Source: Gracilimonas tropica DSM 19535
Lineage (GTDB): Bacteria; Bacteroidota; Rhodothermia; Balneolales; Balneolaceae
DNA: 64,000 nucleotides
Direction: 5' to 3'
NCBI RefSeq assembly: GCF_000375425.1
Contig: NZ_AQXG01000005.1
Span: 124,001 to 188,000 of the forward strand
The position numbers and the translations under genes were made by a program. The notes beneath the pieces were generated by a model. The model was given only the letters and a program-made list of their open reading frames with translations, did not search any database and was not told the DNA's origin. Of the stretch, positions 1-8,941 are shown in pieces (the first letter of the stretch is position 1; each line of letters opens with the position of its first letter).

Positions 1-1318
1 AACGAGCCTCGCGGTAAACTTCTCCGGAAAAAGAGCGTTGTTGAATTTCATCTCCCGTTCCCTGCTGAATCACCTGATCAAAATCCGTATTGCCGTTTTC
101 TTCGCCAAATTCGAAATCAAGATCGGCCACTAATTGATGATCTCTGTTTTCGTTGAATGTTTTTTCGTATTGGGCTCTGACATCAAAATCGCTTTCACGC
201 TGTTCTTCTAAAATGTTGCGATCGGTGCGCCGAATGATATCCCAATTTTCACTGATAGTTTGATAGACCCGATCATTATCAGGATCATAGTCTACATAGC
301 GGGCAATTCGGTCTTCAGTTTGTTTTTCGAGGTTGATACGAGATTCTACGGTTAGGATCTGATCGTACGGCAGAAAGATATCGGCTCCCAAATTGATATT
401 TGCCTCACGTTCGATCTCATCCGTTTCAGTTCTTTCACTGTAGGCATACGTGGTATCGGCACTAAAGCTCTGAAATGTACGACCGGTTTCCGGCTGATTT
501 TCATATTCAACTTCCGTATTCAAAAACCAATTTACTTTGCGGCGCTGATAGTTAAAATTTCCACCGATCCCATAATCCTGTGGATACCCGGTATTGGCCC
601 GAACACTTCCATTGAATCCAAGTTCGGCATTATCAACCAATATAATATCGATGATACCGGCAGTTCCATCGGCAGAATATCGTGCAGAGGGATTCGTGAT
701 GATTTTCACCTCTTCGATCAAACTGGCGGGAATACTGCTGAGTGCATCCGTTCCATTTCTGACCAGATTAGAGGGGCGGCCATTGATTAGAACCTGCACT
801 CCTTGATTTCCCCGGAGACTTACGTTACCCTCAAAGTCGGTTGTAATGGAAGGCACATTGTCGAGTACATCCAAAGCAGAGCCGCCCATACTGGTAATGT
901 CTTCCTGTACATTAAAGCTGCGGCTGTCGAAGTTCATTTGCATATAGGAACGCTCTGCCTGAACTTCCACATCTCCCAGGCTTTCCTGAGTGGGATCTAA
1001 TGAAATGGAGCCTAAATTGTAAGCCTGTCCTTCAGATAAAGTAACCTCACTGGAATATTCTTTGAAGGATAAAAAAGTAATGCGGATCTCATAGGTTCCG
1101 GGTTCAATATCCAGTGTAAAATTGCCGTCCACACCGGTTGCTGTACCGGATATGATTTCTTCTCCATCCGGCTCATACAAAGCCACGGTAGCGTTTACCA
1201 GTGGATTGGATTCATTATCAAGTACTGTTCCCGTTACCTTTGCTTCCTGAGAATAGGCTAAAGCACTGCCCGCTATATGAATACAAGCAGCAATAACCAG
1301 CTTAAAAATTGATTTCAT
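1..1318 (-). CDS. TonB-dependent outer-membrane receptor (3' part outside window)
   Basis: The minus-strand frame opens at an ATG whose complement is at 1316-1318 and stays open to the window edge, so the C-terminal barrel is missing. The N-terminus is a signal peptide (MKSIFKLVIAACIHIAGSALA), then a carboxypeptidase-regulatory-like beta-sandwich (roughly residues 25-110, with TGTVLDNESNPLVNATV), then a plug domain with DVLDNVPSITTDFEGNVSLR and VQVLINGRPS. This is the layout of receptors with an outer-membrane beta-barrel of the PF14905 type. It should import a ligand across the outer membrane with energy from TonB/ExbBD; the ligand cannot be told from the sequence. No partner gene is visible on this side. 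Confidence 0.88.
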   Translation of the reverse strand, partial: MKSIFKLVIAACIHIAGSALAYSQEAKVTGTVLDNESNPLVNATVALYEPDGEEIISGTATGVDGNFTLDIEPGTYEIRITFLSFKEYSSEVTLSEGQAYNLGSISLDPTQESLGDVEVQAERSYMQMNFDSRSFNVQEDITSMGGSALDVLDNVPSITTDFEGNVSLRGNQGVQVLINGRPSNLVRNGTDALSSIPASLIEEVKIITNPSARYSADGTAGIIDIILVDNAELGFNGSVRANTGYPQDYGIGGNFNYQRRKVNWFLNTEVEYENQPETGRTFQSFSADTTYAYSERTETDEIEREANINLGADIFLPYDQILTVESRINLEKQTEDRIARYVDYDPDNDRVYQTISENWDIIRRTDRNILEEQRESDFDVRAQYEKTFNENRDHQLVADLDFEFGEENGNTDFDQVIQQGTGDEIQQRSFSGEVYREAR

Positions 1319-1452
1319 GATGACAGGTTCTTGCTCCGATCTAATTAATAGTCGTTTGTGTAATGAAAATTCAGGCATAATAATGCCTGAATTTTGAACA
1401 AAACCTGCGAAAAACGAATGTTTAAACGGTTTTTTACAAATTCAGGGCCGAA

Positions 1453-1863
1453 TCAAGAGATCTTGTTATCAACAGAGAATTTACCGGGCCCCGTAAAGAG
1501 GATAACCACGAACATCAACAGGAATAAGAGAGACTTTTCCTTAGTGTTGAATGGGTCACCGGCATGAGCAAAGAAAAAGGCAACAGACATATTGATGGCT
1601 AACACAATGGCAGAAAAGCGGGTCCACAATCCAACGGCTACAAATAGGCCACAGATTCCTTCCGCAAAAGCAGCGAGAATAAGAGAAAGCTCAGGCCCTA
1701 TCCCGATGGGGTCTCCAAAGGAAAAATCTCCGGAAAAAACTTTCATGAGTTTTGGTAAACCATGAGTAAAGATCAGCGCTCCGGCGCCAAAACGTAACAG
1801 AAAAATGGAATAATTAAGGCTGATAAACTTATTGAAGTCGGTGGAAAGTAATTTTTTAAACAT
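1453..1863 (-). CDS. DoxX family membrane protein
   Basis: Small integral membrane protein of about 136 residues with four hydrophobic segments, starting with a RFGAGALIFTHGLPKLM-type first helix and the conserved AFAEGICGLFVAVGLWTRF stretch of the DoxX family (PF07681). I chose the ATG at 1863 (MFKKLLS); an open frame continues upstream to 1932, but those 23 residues do not look like family sequence. DoxX proteins are linked to redox or sulfur metabolism in some bacteria, but the substrate is unknown. It diverges from the YceI gene at 2074 and appears monocistronic. Confidence 0.85.
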   Translation of the reverse strand: MFKKLLSTDFNKFISLNYSIFLLRFGAGALIFTHGLPKLMKVFSGDFSFGDPIGIGPELSLILAAFAEGICGLFVAVGLWTRFSAIVLAINMSVAFFFAHAGDPFNTKEKSLLFLLMFVVILFTGPGKFSVDNKIS

Positions 1864-2073
1864 GTGAAAAATATTGATGAATGAATATGAATCTAAAGAA
1901 CTCAAAAATACCCAAAAGCGTTTGAGGGTCAATAGCTTTTGAACTGTAAAAAAGTGTTTACTTAATTTTTATATGGCGTTGATAGGAACTTTCTATTGTG
2001 AGGAGAAGTTATGAATGATTAAATTAGTTCAACATTAAACTATTTAATACTAATCAATATAAATTATTCAATT

Positions 2074-2613
2074 ATGGCAACCTGGAATATTGACCCTACT
2101 CATTCAGAAATACAATTTAAAGTAAAGCATCTTGTGATCTCAACTGTTACCGGCTACTTCCGTTCTTTTAACGGTTCGGTTGAAACCGAAGGAGATTCTT
2201 TTGAAGGTGCAAAAGTAACTTTTGAAGCTGATATTGACAGCATCGACACGAATCAGAAAGATCGCGACACGCATCTGAAATCAGATGATTTCTTCAATGC
2301 AGAGAAATTCCCAAAAATGAAATTTGAATCTACCTCATTCAAAAATACCGGTGGTGATGAGTACGAACTCACCGGTAATCTGACCATCCGCGACGTAACC
2401 AAAGAAATTACGCTGGATGTAACGCACGGCGGAACCGTTGGCGATCCATACGGCCAGACCAAAGCCGGATTTGAGATCAACGGAACCATCAACCGTAAGG
2501 AATTCAACCTGAAATGGAATGCAGTAACTGAAGCCGGTAACGTAGTTGTTGGCGACAATGTGAAGCTGCACATGAATGTTCAGGTAGTTGAGCAAGTACC
2601 TGCTGAGGCATAA
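2074..2613 (+). CDS. YceI family lipid/isoprenoid-binding protein
   Basis: 179 residues starting with the family signature ATWNIDPTHSEIQFKVKHL and continuing through FRSFNGSVE and the central KFPKMKFEST region of the YceI lipocalin-like beta-barrel (PF04264). Members bind a long isoprenoid or fatty acid in the barrel core. Unlike E. coli YceI there is no signal peptide, so this copy should be cytoplasmic. It stands alone, is followed by a strong hairpin terminator, and diverges from the DoxX gene. The family is clear; the physiological ligand is not. Confidence 0.92.
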   Translation: MATWNIDPTHSEIQFKVKHLVISTVTGYFRSFNGSVETEGDSFEGAKVTFEADIDSIDTNQKDRDTHLKSDDFFNAEKFPKMKFESTSFKNTGGDEYELTGNLTIRDVTKEITLDVTHGGTVGDPYGQTKAGFEINGTINRKEFNLKWNAVTEAGNVVVGDNVKLHMNVQVVEQVPAEA

Positions 2614-2643
2614 AATTAGCTCCTATTTGTACCCCGAAAACAA

Positions 2644-2670
2644 AAGGCGGTCGTTGAAAGCGACCGCCTT
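2644..2670. terminator. Bidirectional rho-independent terminator between yceI-like gene and LytTR regulator
   Basis: Perfect 10-bp stem (AAGGCGGTCG / CGACCGCCTT) with a 7-nt loop. It is followed by a T run on the plus strand and by TTTTGTTTT on the minus strand, so it can end both convergent genes. Confidence 0.9.
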
Positions 2671-2673
2671 TTT

Positions 2674-3348
2674 TTATGCAGTATATTTTCTTAAAAAATC
2701 TTCCCGGTATGATTTTCCGATAGGGAACTGCTTTTTATGGATGTGCACCAAATTGCCTTCCACAAAATCAATGTGGCCGAGTGATACAAGGTGGGATCGG
2801 TGAATGCGAATAAACTGATCTTCCGGAAGCTGACCACAAAATTCCGTAAGCGTTTGGTAGAATGTAATTTTTTGTTCTTTGGTATGAACCGTGATGTAAT
2901 CCCCGCTGCTTTCCGCAAACAAAATATCCTGGAAAGCCACACGAAATAATTTTCCATCGGCTTTTATGGTGATGTATCCATCAGCAGAATTTGAATCGGT
3001 TAACGAGCGAGATGCTTTTTCCACCGCCTTCAAAAAACGGTCGAACGAAAAAGGTTTCAGTAAGTAATCCACTACATCTAAGTCATAGCCTTCCAGGGCG
3101 TATTCAGAATAGGCCGTCGTGAAAATTACTTTGGGAGGATGGACCAGGCTTTTAAGAAATTCAATTCCTGACAAACGGGGCATATTTATATCAAGAAAAA
3201 GCAGGTCGACTTTATTTTCCTTCAGTACCGACCGGGCTTCAAGGGCATCCTTGCACTCACCGATCAATTCCAGCTCGTCGGTATCTTTAATGTAGGTTCG
3301 TAGAATGTCGCGGGCAGCGGGTTCGTCGTCGATGATAAGACAGCGCAT
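2674..3348 (-). CDS. LytTR-family response regulator
   Basis: 224 residues. The receiver domain (about 1-115) has the acidic pocket IIDDEP, the phospho-acceptor Asp53 in FLDINMP and the switch Lys in YLLKPFS. The C-terminal LytTR DNA-binding domain (about 125-220) has ILFAESSGDYITVHT and FIRIHRSHLVSL. It should bind direct repeats upstream of target genes when phosphorylated by the adjacent kinase. The start overlaps the kinase stop by one base (TAATG), so the two are translationally coupled. Confidence 0.95.
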   Translation of the reverse strand: MRCLIIDDEPAARDILRTYIKDTDELELIGECKDALEARSVLKENKVDLLFLDINMPRLSGIEFLKSLVHPPKVIFTTAYSEYALEGYDLDVVDYLLKPFSFDRFLKAVEKASRSLTDSNSADGYITIKADGKLFRVAFQDILFAESSGDYITVHTKEQKITFYQTLTEFCGQLPEDQFIRIHRSHLVSLGHIDFVEGNLVHIHKKQFPIGKSYREDFLRKYTA

Positions 3349-4379
3349 TAATCCAGCTCCAGTTTTAATTCCAAATTATAGGTGCTTTCACTTTTCTTAA
3401 TCTCCAGAGAATGTCGATTGGGATATGCAAGTGCAAGCCTGCGTTTTGCATTTTCAATTCCGGATCCTACTCCGTTTTGTGTTCGGGGCGAATCTATGAA
3501 AAACGTATTTGAGCACGTTAATGTAAGTTGCTTTCCCAGTACCAAAATTTTAATAGCAATGAAGGCATTCTCGTCTGTAAGGTCGGCATGTTTAAAACTG
3601 TTTTCGATGAAATTGATTAGCAACAAAGGTGCAATTTTTTGTGAACTGATCTCGCCGTCTAAAATAAAGTGAACTTTTGTGGGATCATTCAGCCGCTCTT
3701 TATGCAATTCAACGAAATTTCGAATGTAGGCTACCTCTTCTGTCAGCAAAACCTGATCTTCCTCCATTTTATCCACCACGTATCGTAGCATCTCCGAAAG
3801 TTTGAGAATAAGTTCCGGCGCTTTTTGGGATTTTTTTAACGCCTCATTGTAGATTGTATTCAAAGAATTAAATAAAAAATGGGGGTTAACCTGAGCTCGT
3901 AAGGCTTTCAATTCGGAAGCTACTTTCTCTGTCTCAAGTTCAGCAACCCGGTTTTTGGCTTGAACACCTTCAAACCAAGAGCGGGCAAATTCCAGCGAAG
4001 AACTTACCAACAGAAATAAGATGGCAAATCCAATCACCTCCAGGGGAGTGTAAACACCCACCAGATAATAATTGGGAAAAAGCCACTCAGAGAGATATCG
4101 AAATGAAATGTGATACAGAGACATGGGAAAAAGAATCAGCAAAAACATGCTTAAGCTGTACAACCAAAACCGTGATTTTGCCAAATAATTTGGGATGAAG
4201 TGATAGGAATGGATGGTGACGACGATAACAAAAGGAAGCAAAAACAAAAAGGTATATATCACATCAATAGTTCGAACTTCACCGGTTCGGCTAAAGGCTT
4301 CTAGTGCTATATAAAATGAAACCGCCCAGAAAAGGAAGTAACTGAGAAGTTTTTTAACATTAATTTTAGGGAGCTTCAT
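3348..4379 (-). CDS. LytS-like sensor histidine kinase (His_kinase family)
   Basis: 343 residues. Four hydrophobic segments lie at about 10-28, 40-60, 70-92 and 108-130, with no large periplasmic domain. A short coiled linker leads to the H-box AQVNPHFLFNSLNTIYNEAL with the presumed phospho-acceptor His167, then an HATPase domain with LLINFIENSFKHA and GVGSGIENAKRRL. This is the PF06580 (LytS/YehU) class. It lies between a lipoprotein gene (14-bp overlap) and the LytTR regulator, forming one signalling operon. The sensed signal is not evident; the membrane domain itself is probably the sensor. Confidence 0.93.
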   Translation of the reverse strand: MKLPKINVKKLLSYFLFWAVSFYIALEAFSRTGEVRTIDVIYTFLFLLPFVIVVTIHSYHFIPNYLAKSRFWLYSLSMFLLILFPMSLYHISFRYLSEWLFPNYYLVGVYTPLEVIGFAILFLLVSSSLEFARSWFEGVQAKNRVAELETEKVASELKALRAQVNPHFLFNSLNTIYNEALKKSQKAPELILKLSEMLRYVVDKMEEDQVLLTEEVAYIRNFVELHKERLNDPTKVHFILDGEISSQKIAPLLLINFIENSFKHADLTDENAFIAIKILVLGKQLTLTCSNTFFIDSPRTQNGVGSGIENAKRRLALAYPNRHSLEIKKSESTYNLELKLELD

Positions 4380-5055
4380 AATCAGTTCGCTTTAGAATAA
4401 TAGGGTCTTCATATGCATCCTTTACCTTGCCGTACTTTTCAATAAACTGACGCAACTCTTTGGTGGAGGCAGTAACCAGTATTTCATTGGAATCATCGAA
4501 TTCTGAAACTACGACTTCATGTTTAATGCGAATTCGATTATTCTGAATTTGATCTTTGATCCATGAGCTTGCGAGGGGTTCCATGGTCAATTCATTCCCT
4601 TTGAGCTGAAAACGAGAAAAGGTATTTACATTAAATCGGTGAGACTCCACAAAAGCAGAACTCAAACCCAGATCGACATCAAGGATCTTTAGATTGAGGA
4701 ATCTGTCTCCATTAATTTCTCCTATCATACCTAAAAATAAGGTGGGTTTTGAATTAACAGCCTGTTTGTTCTCAAAAAGTACTAAATAAGCATTCATTCC
4801 AAGACTGTCTTCTTCACCGGGATCAAAAGAGATGTCTTCGTCCGGATATTGCCGCATCAAGTCAGCAACCATTTTCGGATTTTTATCAGAAGCAAAGGTC
4901 CAGCGCTGGTCTTCCGTTTCATACACACCATCAAGCCCATCCACGAAAATGGCATCTTTAGAAGCAATAAGGGGGTGAACCGATTTCAAAAAACAGCCTG
5001 ACATAGAAAATATCAGAACAATTAAAATTGCAAGTTTGGGTAGAGTTTGTCTCAT
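4366..5055 (-). CDS. Lipoprotein of unknown function upstream of the LytS/LytTR pair
   Basis: 229 residues with a lipoprotein signal peptide ending in the lipobox MSGC (Cys21). The rest is a mixed alpha/beta sequence without a family I recognise; ASKDAIFVDGLDGVYETEDQRW suggests a small beta-rich lipid-anchored domain. Its 3' end overlaps the kinase start by 14 bp, so it is the first gene of a three-gene signalling operon. A role as accessory sensor or as a reporter of envelope status is inference from position only. Confidence 0.75.
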   Translation of the reverse strand: MRQTLPKLAILIVLIFSMSGCFLKSVHPLIASKDAIFVDGLDGVYETEDQRWTFASDKNPKMVADLMRQYPDEDISFDPGEEDSLGMNAYLVLFENKQAVNSKPTLFLGMIGEINGDRFLNLKILDVDLGLSSAFVESHRFNVNTFSRFQLKGNELTMEPLASSWIKDQIQNNRIRIKHEVVVSEFDDSNEILVTASTKELRQFIEKYGKVKDAYEDPIILKRTDYEAP

Positions 5056-5249
5056 GATTAAAGCATTTGTTGAGGTTGTGCCTCAAAGAAATGAAGGTAA
5101 TCGAATCCGAAGAAATTTTTTCGATGAATGGAGTTAATTACTCGACGAATGAAATTTTCATGGGTTTAAAATGAGTAAATCAGGAAAGCAATGCTTTAAT
5201 CTTGAATAAATCTGTGGTATAATCTCTTGAAACCTAATCAATTAAAGCT

Positions 5250-6275
5250 ATGAGAAAACTAACTACGATCTTTACCTTTTCAATCATGTTGCTGATGATT
5301 GGTTGCCAGCAATCTGAGCAGTCGGGTAATTCCAATCAGCAAACCAAAGAATGGGCCATTGCATTACATGGAGGTGCCGGTTATGTATCAAAAGATATGC
5401 CGGAGGACAGAAAGCAAGCTTATCTCGAATCTCTTGAAGAAGCGTTGGCAATAGGTTCTGAGATATTGGAAAACGGAGGCTCAGCCCTGGACGCAATCGA
5501 GAAAACAGTGAATTACCTTGAGGATAATGAATTGTACAATGCCGGAAAGGGAGCGGTTTTTACTTCAGAAGGAAAAAATGAGTTGGATGCTGCCATCATG
5601 GACGGTTCAACACTTAATGCGGGAGCAATAACCGGAGTAACAACCGTGAAGAATCCAGTATCTCTGGCCCGCAAAGTGATGACAGAATCGAAGCATGTGT
5701 TTTTCTCTGCAGCGGGTGCTGAAGCATTTGCCGATCAGGTGGAGGTTGAACGGGTAGACCCGGAATATTTTTTTACCGAAAGTAGATATCAGTCTTTGCA
5801 AAGAGCCCTGGAACGTGAGAAACAAGAATCGAGCAATTTGCTTGACACTCCGGAAGAGAAAGCCTGGAAATATGGAACCGTTGGAGCGGTTGCCAAAGAT
5901 AAAAATGGAAACCTGGCGGCAGCCACATCAACCGGCGGTATGACGAACAAGAAATTCGGCCGTGTGGGAGATGTTCCCATCATAGGGTCCGGAACGTATG
6001 CCAACGATGAGGTAGCGGTGTCAGCAACAGGCTGGGGAGAGCGGATTATGCTGAATGTTTCTGCACACACGCTGGCTTCTTACTACAAGTTTAAGAATGC
6101 TACTTTGCAGCAGTCCATGGATTACCTGGTAGATGATGTACTTGAGCCCGGAGATGCCGGTTTTATAGCCGTGGATAAATATGGCAACTTCTCGATGAAA
6201 ACAAATACCGGCTCCATGTTTCGTGCAGCTACCGACTCGGAAGGAAATAAAGAAGTGGGTATCTGGGAAGATTAG
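5250..6275 (+). CDS. Isoaspartyl peptidase/L-asparaginase, Ntn-hydrolase, lipoprotein form
   Basis: 341 residues with an N-terminal lipobox (MLLMIGC, Cys19) and the plant-type asparaginase fold (PF01112). ALHGGAG near residue 40 and the self-cleavage site KYGTVGAV, with Thr210 as the new N-terminal nucleophile, are present, as are STGGMTNKKFGRVGD and GTGYAN-like GSGTYANDEVAVSATG. The precursor should autocleave before Thr210 into alpha and beta chains, then hydrolyse isoaspartyl dipeptides and asparagine. Lipid anchoring implies a periplasmic or surface role in peptide scavenging or repair. It is single-gene, with a terminator downstream. Confidence 0.93.
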   Translation: MRKLTTIFTFSIMLLMIGCQQSEQSGNSNQQTKEWAIALHGGAGYVSKDMPEDRKQAYLESLEEALAIGSEILENGGSALDAIEKTVNYLEDNELYNAGKGAVFTSEGKNELDAAIMDGSTLNAGAITGVTTVKNPVSLARKVMTESKHVFFSAAGAEAFADQVEVERVDPEYFFTESRYQSLQRALEREKQESSNLLDTPEEKAWKYGTVGAVAKDKNGNLAAATSTGGMTNKKFGRVGDVPIIGSGTYANDEVAVSATGWGERIMLNVSAHTLASYYKFKNATLQQSMDYLVDDVLEPGDAGFIAVDKYGNFSMKTNTGSMFRAATDSEGNKEVGIWED

Positions 6276-6284
6276 TACAACGCA

Positions 6285-6362
6285 GGACAGGCAGCTTGTC
6301 CGTCCGGTTTTAGTTCAAACTTCCAATCACTATGAATTTAGGCGGACGGGCTGTCCGCCTTT
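6285..6362. repeat. Intergenic inverted-repeat element, copy A
   Basis: The left arm carries CAGCTTGTCCG (6292-6302) and the right arm GGACGGGC (6344-6351), 52 bases apart. Copy B at 26727-26795 has the same two words 50 bases apart. Each arm can also fold on itself (GGACA/TGTCC at 6285-6301). The right arm doubles as a terminator stem. Confidence 0.6.
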
Positions 6363-6368
6363 CTTTTT
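6340..6368 (+). terminator. Rho-independent terminator of the isoaspartyl peptidase gene
   Basis: 8-bp stem AGGCGGAC / GTCCGCCT around a 5-nt loop, followed by TTCTTTTTT. It lies in the right arm of the repeat element. Confidence 0.8.
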
Positions 6369-6444
6369 TAAAAGCTAATTATTCGCAAAAATTAGCATCA
6401 TCGGGGTTCTGACTTATTTTGGGATTCCACTCAGTGGAAGGTCT

Positions 6445-7245
6445 TTACTCCAATCCCAGGCGAAACTGATCCCTTAATTCCTGAATATAGATCCCAATAT
6501 CATTTCGAAGCTCAAACAACCGGGCATGCAGATCTTGATAGAGTTTTTTGGAGAACAGTGATTTCTTGAAGCTCTGAAGAAGTTCGAGGGCATGGTTGGC
6601 GCAATTCAGCGCTTTTTTGGAGTAGGCAATATTAGCGCCGATATAGTCCTGATCAAAACCAAAAGAATGACCCCCGGCAATTTTTGCACCTATCTTCAAA
6701 ACCTCATCAACAAATTCCTGGAACTCTTTGGATTGATGTTTTGGGTGGATTGATTCTGCCATTTTCAGGATATCTACTGCCAGGTCTTTGGCATCGAGGT
6801 AAATATCAAGGCTTTCCAACTCGGCGTAATCGGAGTACATGTAGTCGTCGCTCAGGCTCTTCCATTCGTCCCCTTCATCAAAATCATCGAGATCGTCGTC
6901 CTCGTCAAAATCCATGAAGTCTTCCTGATCCATGTTAAAGCCAAACAGAAAATCTTCATCGTCCCACTCATCCTCCTCATCTTCCCAATCATCTTCATCT
7001 TCGGGAAAATAAGCTTCGTCCATGAGCAGCTCTTCTTCAACATAAGCTTCAAAAGCATCGTCTTCATTTTGACTTTCTTGCAAAAGCGTAATCCATCTCG
7101 GGGTATTCCCTTTAGGATCTGAGGCTATAAACTTTCGAAGCTGTTCACTCTTTTTCTCAACTTCATTAAGGTGAGCTTCCCATTTGAATTCATCCCACTG
7201 TTCGTCGTCGAATCCATCAAAATGCTGGTGCATATAGGCAGGCAA
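6445..7245 (-). CDS. Highly acidic protein of unknown function
   Basis: 266 residues. The N-terminal 150 residues are extremely rich in Asp, Glu, Trp and Phe (for example EDEDDWEDEEDEWDDEDF). The C-terminal 115 residues look like an alpha-helical bundle (SKEFQEFVDEVLKIGAKIAGGH, LNCANHALELLQSF). No signal peptide or known catalytic motif is seen, so it should be a soluble cytoplasmic protein. It is the last gene after yggS-divIVA-pnp on the same strand with an 87-bp gap and may be cotranscribed. The acidic half could be a protein-interaction segment or a DNA mimic; this is a guess. Confidence 0.7.
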   Translation of the reverse strand: MPAYMHQHFDGFDDEQWDEFKWEAHLNEVEKKSEQLRKFIASDPKGNTPRWITLLQESQNEDDAFEAYVEEELLMDEAYFPEDEDDWEDEEDEWDDEDFLFGFNMDQEDFMDFDEDDDLDDFDEGDEWKSLSDDYMYSDYAELESLDIYLDAKDLAVDILKMAESIHPKHQSKEFQEFVDEVLKIGAKIAGGHSFGFDQDYIGANIAYSKKALNCANHALELLQSFKKSLFSKKLYQDLHARLFELRNDIGIYIQELRDQFRLGLE

Positions 7246-7332
7246 TTGGTTGGTGTTTATTATAAAAAAGGAATTGTATAACGGAATGCAAGACCTTGTG
7301 GAAAAGTAACGCTTTTTGTGGATAAATAGTTG

Positions 7333-8169
7333 TTAGAGTCTCTCTAAAACACTAATAATTACCTGGGTCATTTTAGGCTCCGCCATAGCTGCTGCAGCTA
7401 ACACATCTTCTATATCAACAGGCTCAAGGGCATCCGGAAAGCACTCATCAGTGATCACGGAAATCCCTAAAACATCCATTCCCATGTGCACAGCCGTAAT
7501 AACTTCAGGAACGGTGCTCATTCCTACTACATCGGCACCCAGGTTTCGCATATACCGGTATTCTGCTTTGGTTTCCAGCATGGGACCGGTAACGGCTAAA
7601 TACACTCCCTGGTGCATTTTTATAGAATGATCGAGGGCCACATTTTCAGCCAATTCGAGCATGCGCTCGGTGTAAGGCTCGCTCATATCCGGAAAGCGGG
7701 GGCCCAGTTCTTCATCGTTGGGTCCGATAAGGGGATTATCTCCCTGGAAATTAATATGATCCCTGATCAGCATAATATCACCCTTACGAAAATTCGGATT
7801 CAATCCGCCGGCCGCGTTACTTACCAAAAGCGATTGCGCCCCAATAGCTTTAGCCACCCTAACCGGAAATGCAATTTGCTGCATGGTGTAGCCTTCATAA
7901 TAATGGAAGCGGCCCTGCATGGCTACCACTTCCTTCCCTCCTAAAGTGCCAAAAATGAGTTTACCCGCATGGCTTTCAACCGTTGAAACGGGAAAATGAG
8001 GAATTTGGTCGTAACTGATCACGTGTTGGGTTTCTATCTCGTCTGCAAGCTGACCGAGTCCGGTTCCAAGGATCAATAAATACTCAGGCTGAAAGTCAGT
8101 TTCATTTTTGATGAATGCTACTGCTTCGTCCCTTTTCTGGCGGAATTCTTCAACCGTATCGTATTTCAT
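7333..8169 (-). CDS. Purine-nucleoside phosphorylase (trimeric PNP/MTAP family)
   Basis: 278 residues of the PNP_UDP_1 family, class with LILGTGLGQLAD (phosphate loop), MQGRFHYYEGY, LLVSNAAGGLNP, AVTGPMLET and VGMSTVPEVI. It cleaves purine nucleosides with phosphate to base and ribose-1-phosphate for salvage. The position that is Asn in mammalian PNP (ITNK) reads ITDEC here, an Asp as in 6-amino-purine-binding relatives, so the base range may differ from guanine/hypoxanthine. It lies 60 bp downstream of divIVA on the same strand. Confidence 0.93.
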   Translation of the reverse strand: MKYDTVEEFRQKRDEAVAFIKNETDFQPEYLLILGTGLGQLADEIETQHVISYDQIPHFPVSTVESHAGKLIFGTLGGKEVVAMQGRFHYYEGYTMQQIAFPVRVAKAIGAQSLLVSNAAGGLNPNFRKGDIMLIRDHINFQGDNPLIGPNDEELGPRFPDMSEPYTERMLELAENVALDHSIKMHQGVYLAVTGPMLETKAEYRYMRNLGADVVGMSTVPEVITAVHMGMDVLGISVITDECFPDALEPVDIEDVLAAAAMAEPKMTQVIISVLERL

Positions 8170-8229
8170 AAAGTGTTTTTTGGAATAACTTCAGAAGTGA
8201 TTTTAATAGAAATGAAAATACGCCAAGTA

Positions 8230-8895
8230 CTAATCTATTTCATCTAAAATATCATCAAGGCGATCGCTGCCGGGAGGAAAGGCATGATCTTCCTCTTCTT
8301 CGTTTTGTTCTTTGGCAGTGCGGTTATCTGAATCACCTTCCGGTTCATTTTCATCAAGCATAAATTTAAGTTTGCTTGTTGATTTTTTTGAGCTTTCCAG
8401 GGATTCTTCCAGCGGTTCTTCTTTAGGAAGTTTAAAGACTTCCATTTCATCTTTGCTAAATTGATCGACGGATTTTTTAGCGTTTTCCAGGTAATTGGTC
8501 ATGCCATTTATGATCTCTTCCCTCCGATCCAGCAAGCGCAGTATACTTTGGCGAATTTGTTGGCGATTGTGGTTGGCATCCTGAATAATGGCATCGGCTT
8601 CCATTTCCGCTTTTTCGATCATGCTTTTGGCTTCCTGGCGCGCCCCGGAAACCTTCTGCTCCATAGATTCTTTTGCGGTCTGAAGCGTTTCATGAAGGGC
8701 ATCCTCAACGCGCTCGTAATGTTTTACGCGATCTTTAAGCTTCTCGATCTCCTGCTCAAGTTCCTTGTTTTTATTCAGCAGGTGCTCAAACTCGTTAGAT
8801 ACCAGTGTTAAAAAAGCCTGTACATCTGCCGTGTCGTATCCCCGAAGCCCTTTTTCAAAAGTTTGTTGTTTAATTTCCAGCGGAGTGAGTTTCAT
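8230..8895 (-). CDS. DivIVA domain protein
   Basis: 221 residues. The N-terminal DivIVA/GpsB membrane-binding motif is clear (LTPLEIKQQTFEKGLRGYD, then VQAFLTLVSNEFEHLL). A long coiled coil follows to about residue 145, then an acidic low-complexity tail ending in RLDDILDEID. DivIVA proteins sense curved membrane and recruit division or polar-growth proteins. The gene is in a run with yggS upstream, as in the ylm/dcw clusters of other phyla, but here two small coiled-coil membrane proteins lie between them. The exact role in this lineage is unknown. Confidence 0.9.
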   Translation of the reverse strand: MKLTPLEIKQQTFEKGLRGYDTADVQAFLTLVSNEFEHLLNKNKELEQEIEKLKDRVKHYERVEDALHETLQTAKESMEQKVSGARQEAKSMIEKAEMEADAIIQDANHNRQQIRQSILRLLDRREEIINGMTNYLENAKKSVDQFSKDEMEVFKLPKEEPLEESLESSKKSTSKLKFMLDENEPEGDSDNRTAKEQNEEEEDHAFPPGSDRLDDILDEID

Positions 8896-8941
8896 AAAGC
8901 AGTGTTTTTAGTCGTCCTTAATAGCGTATTTAAAATAACAT

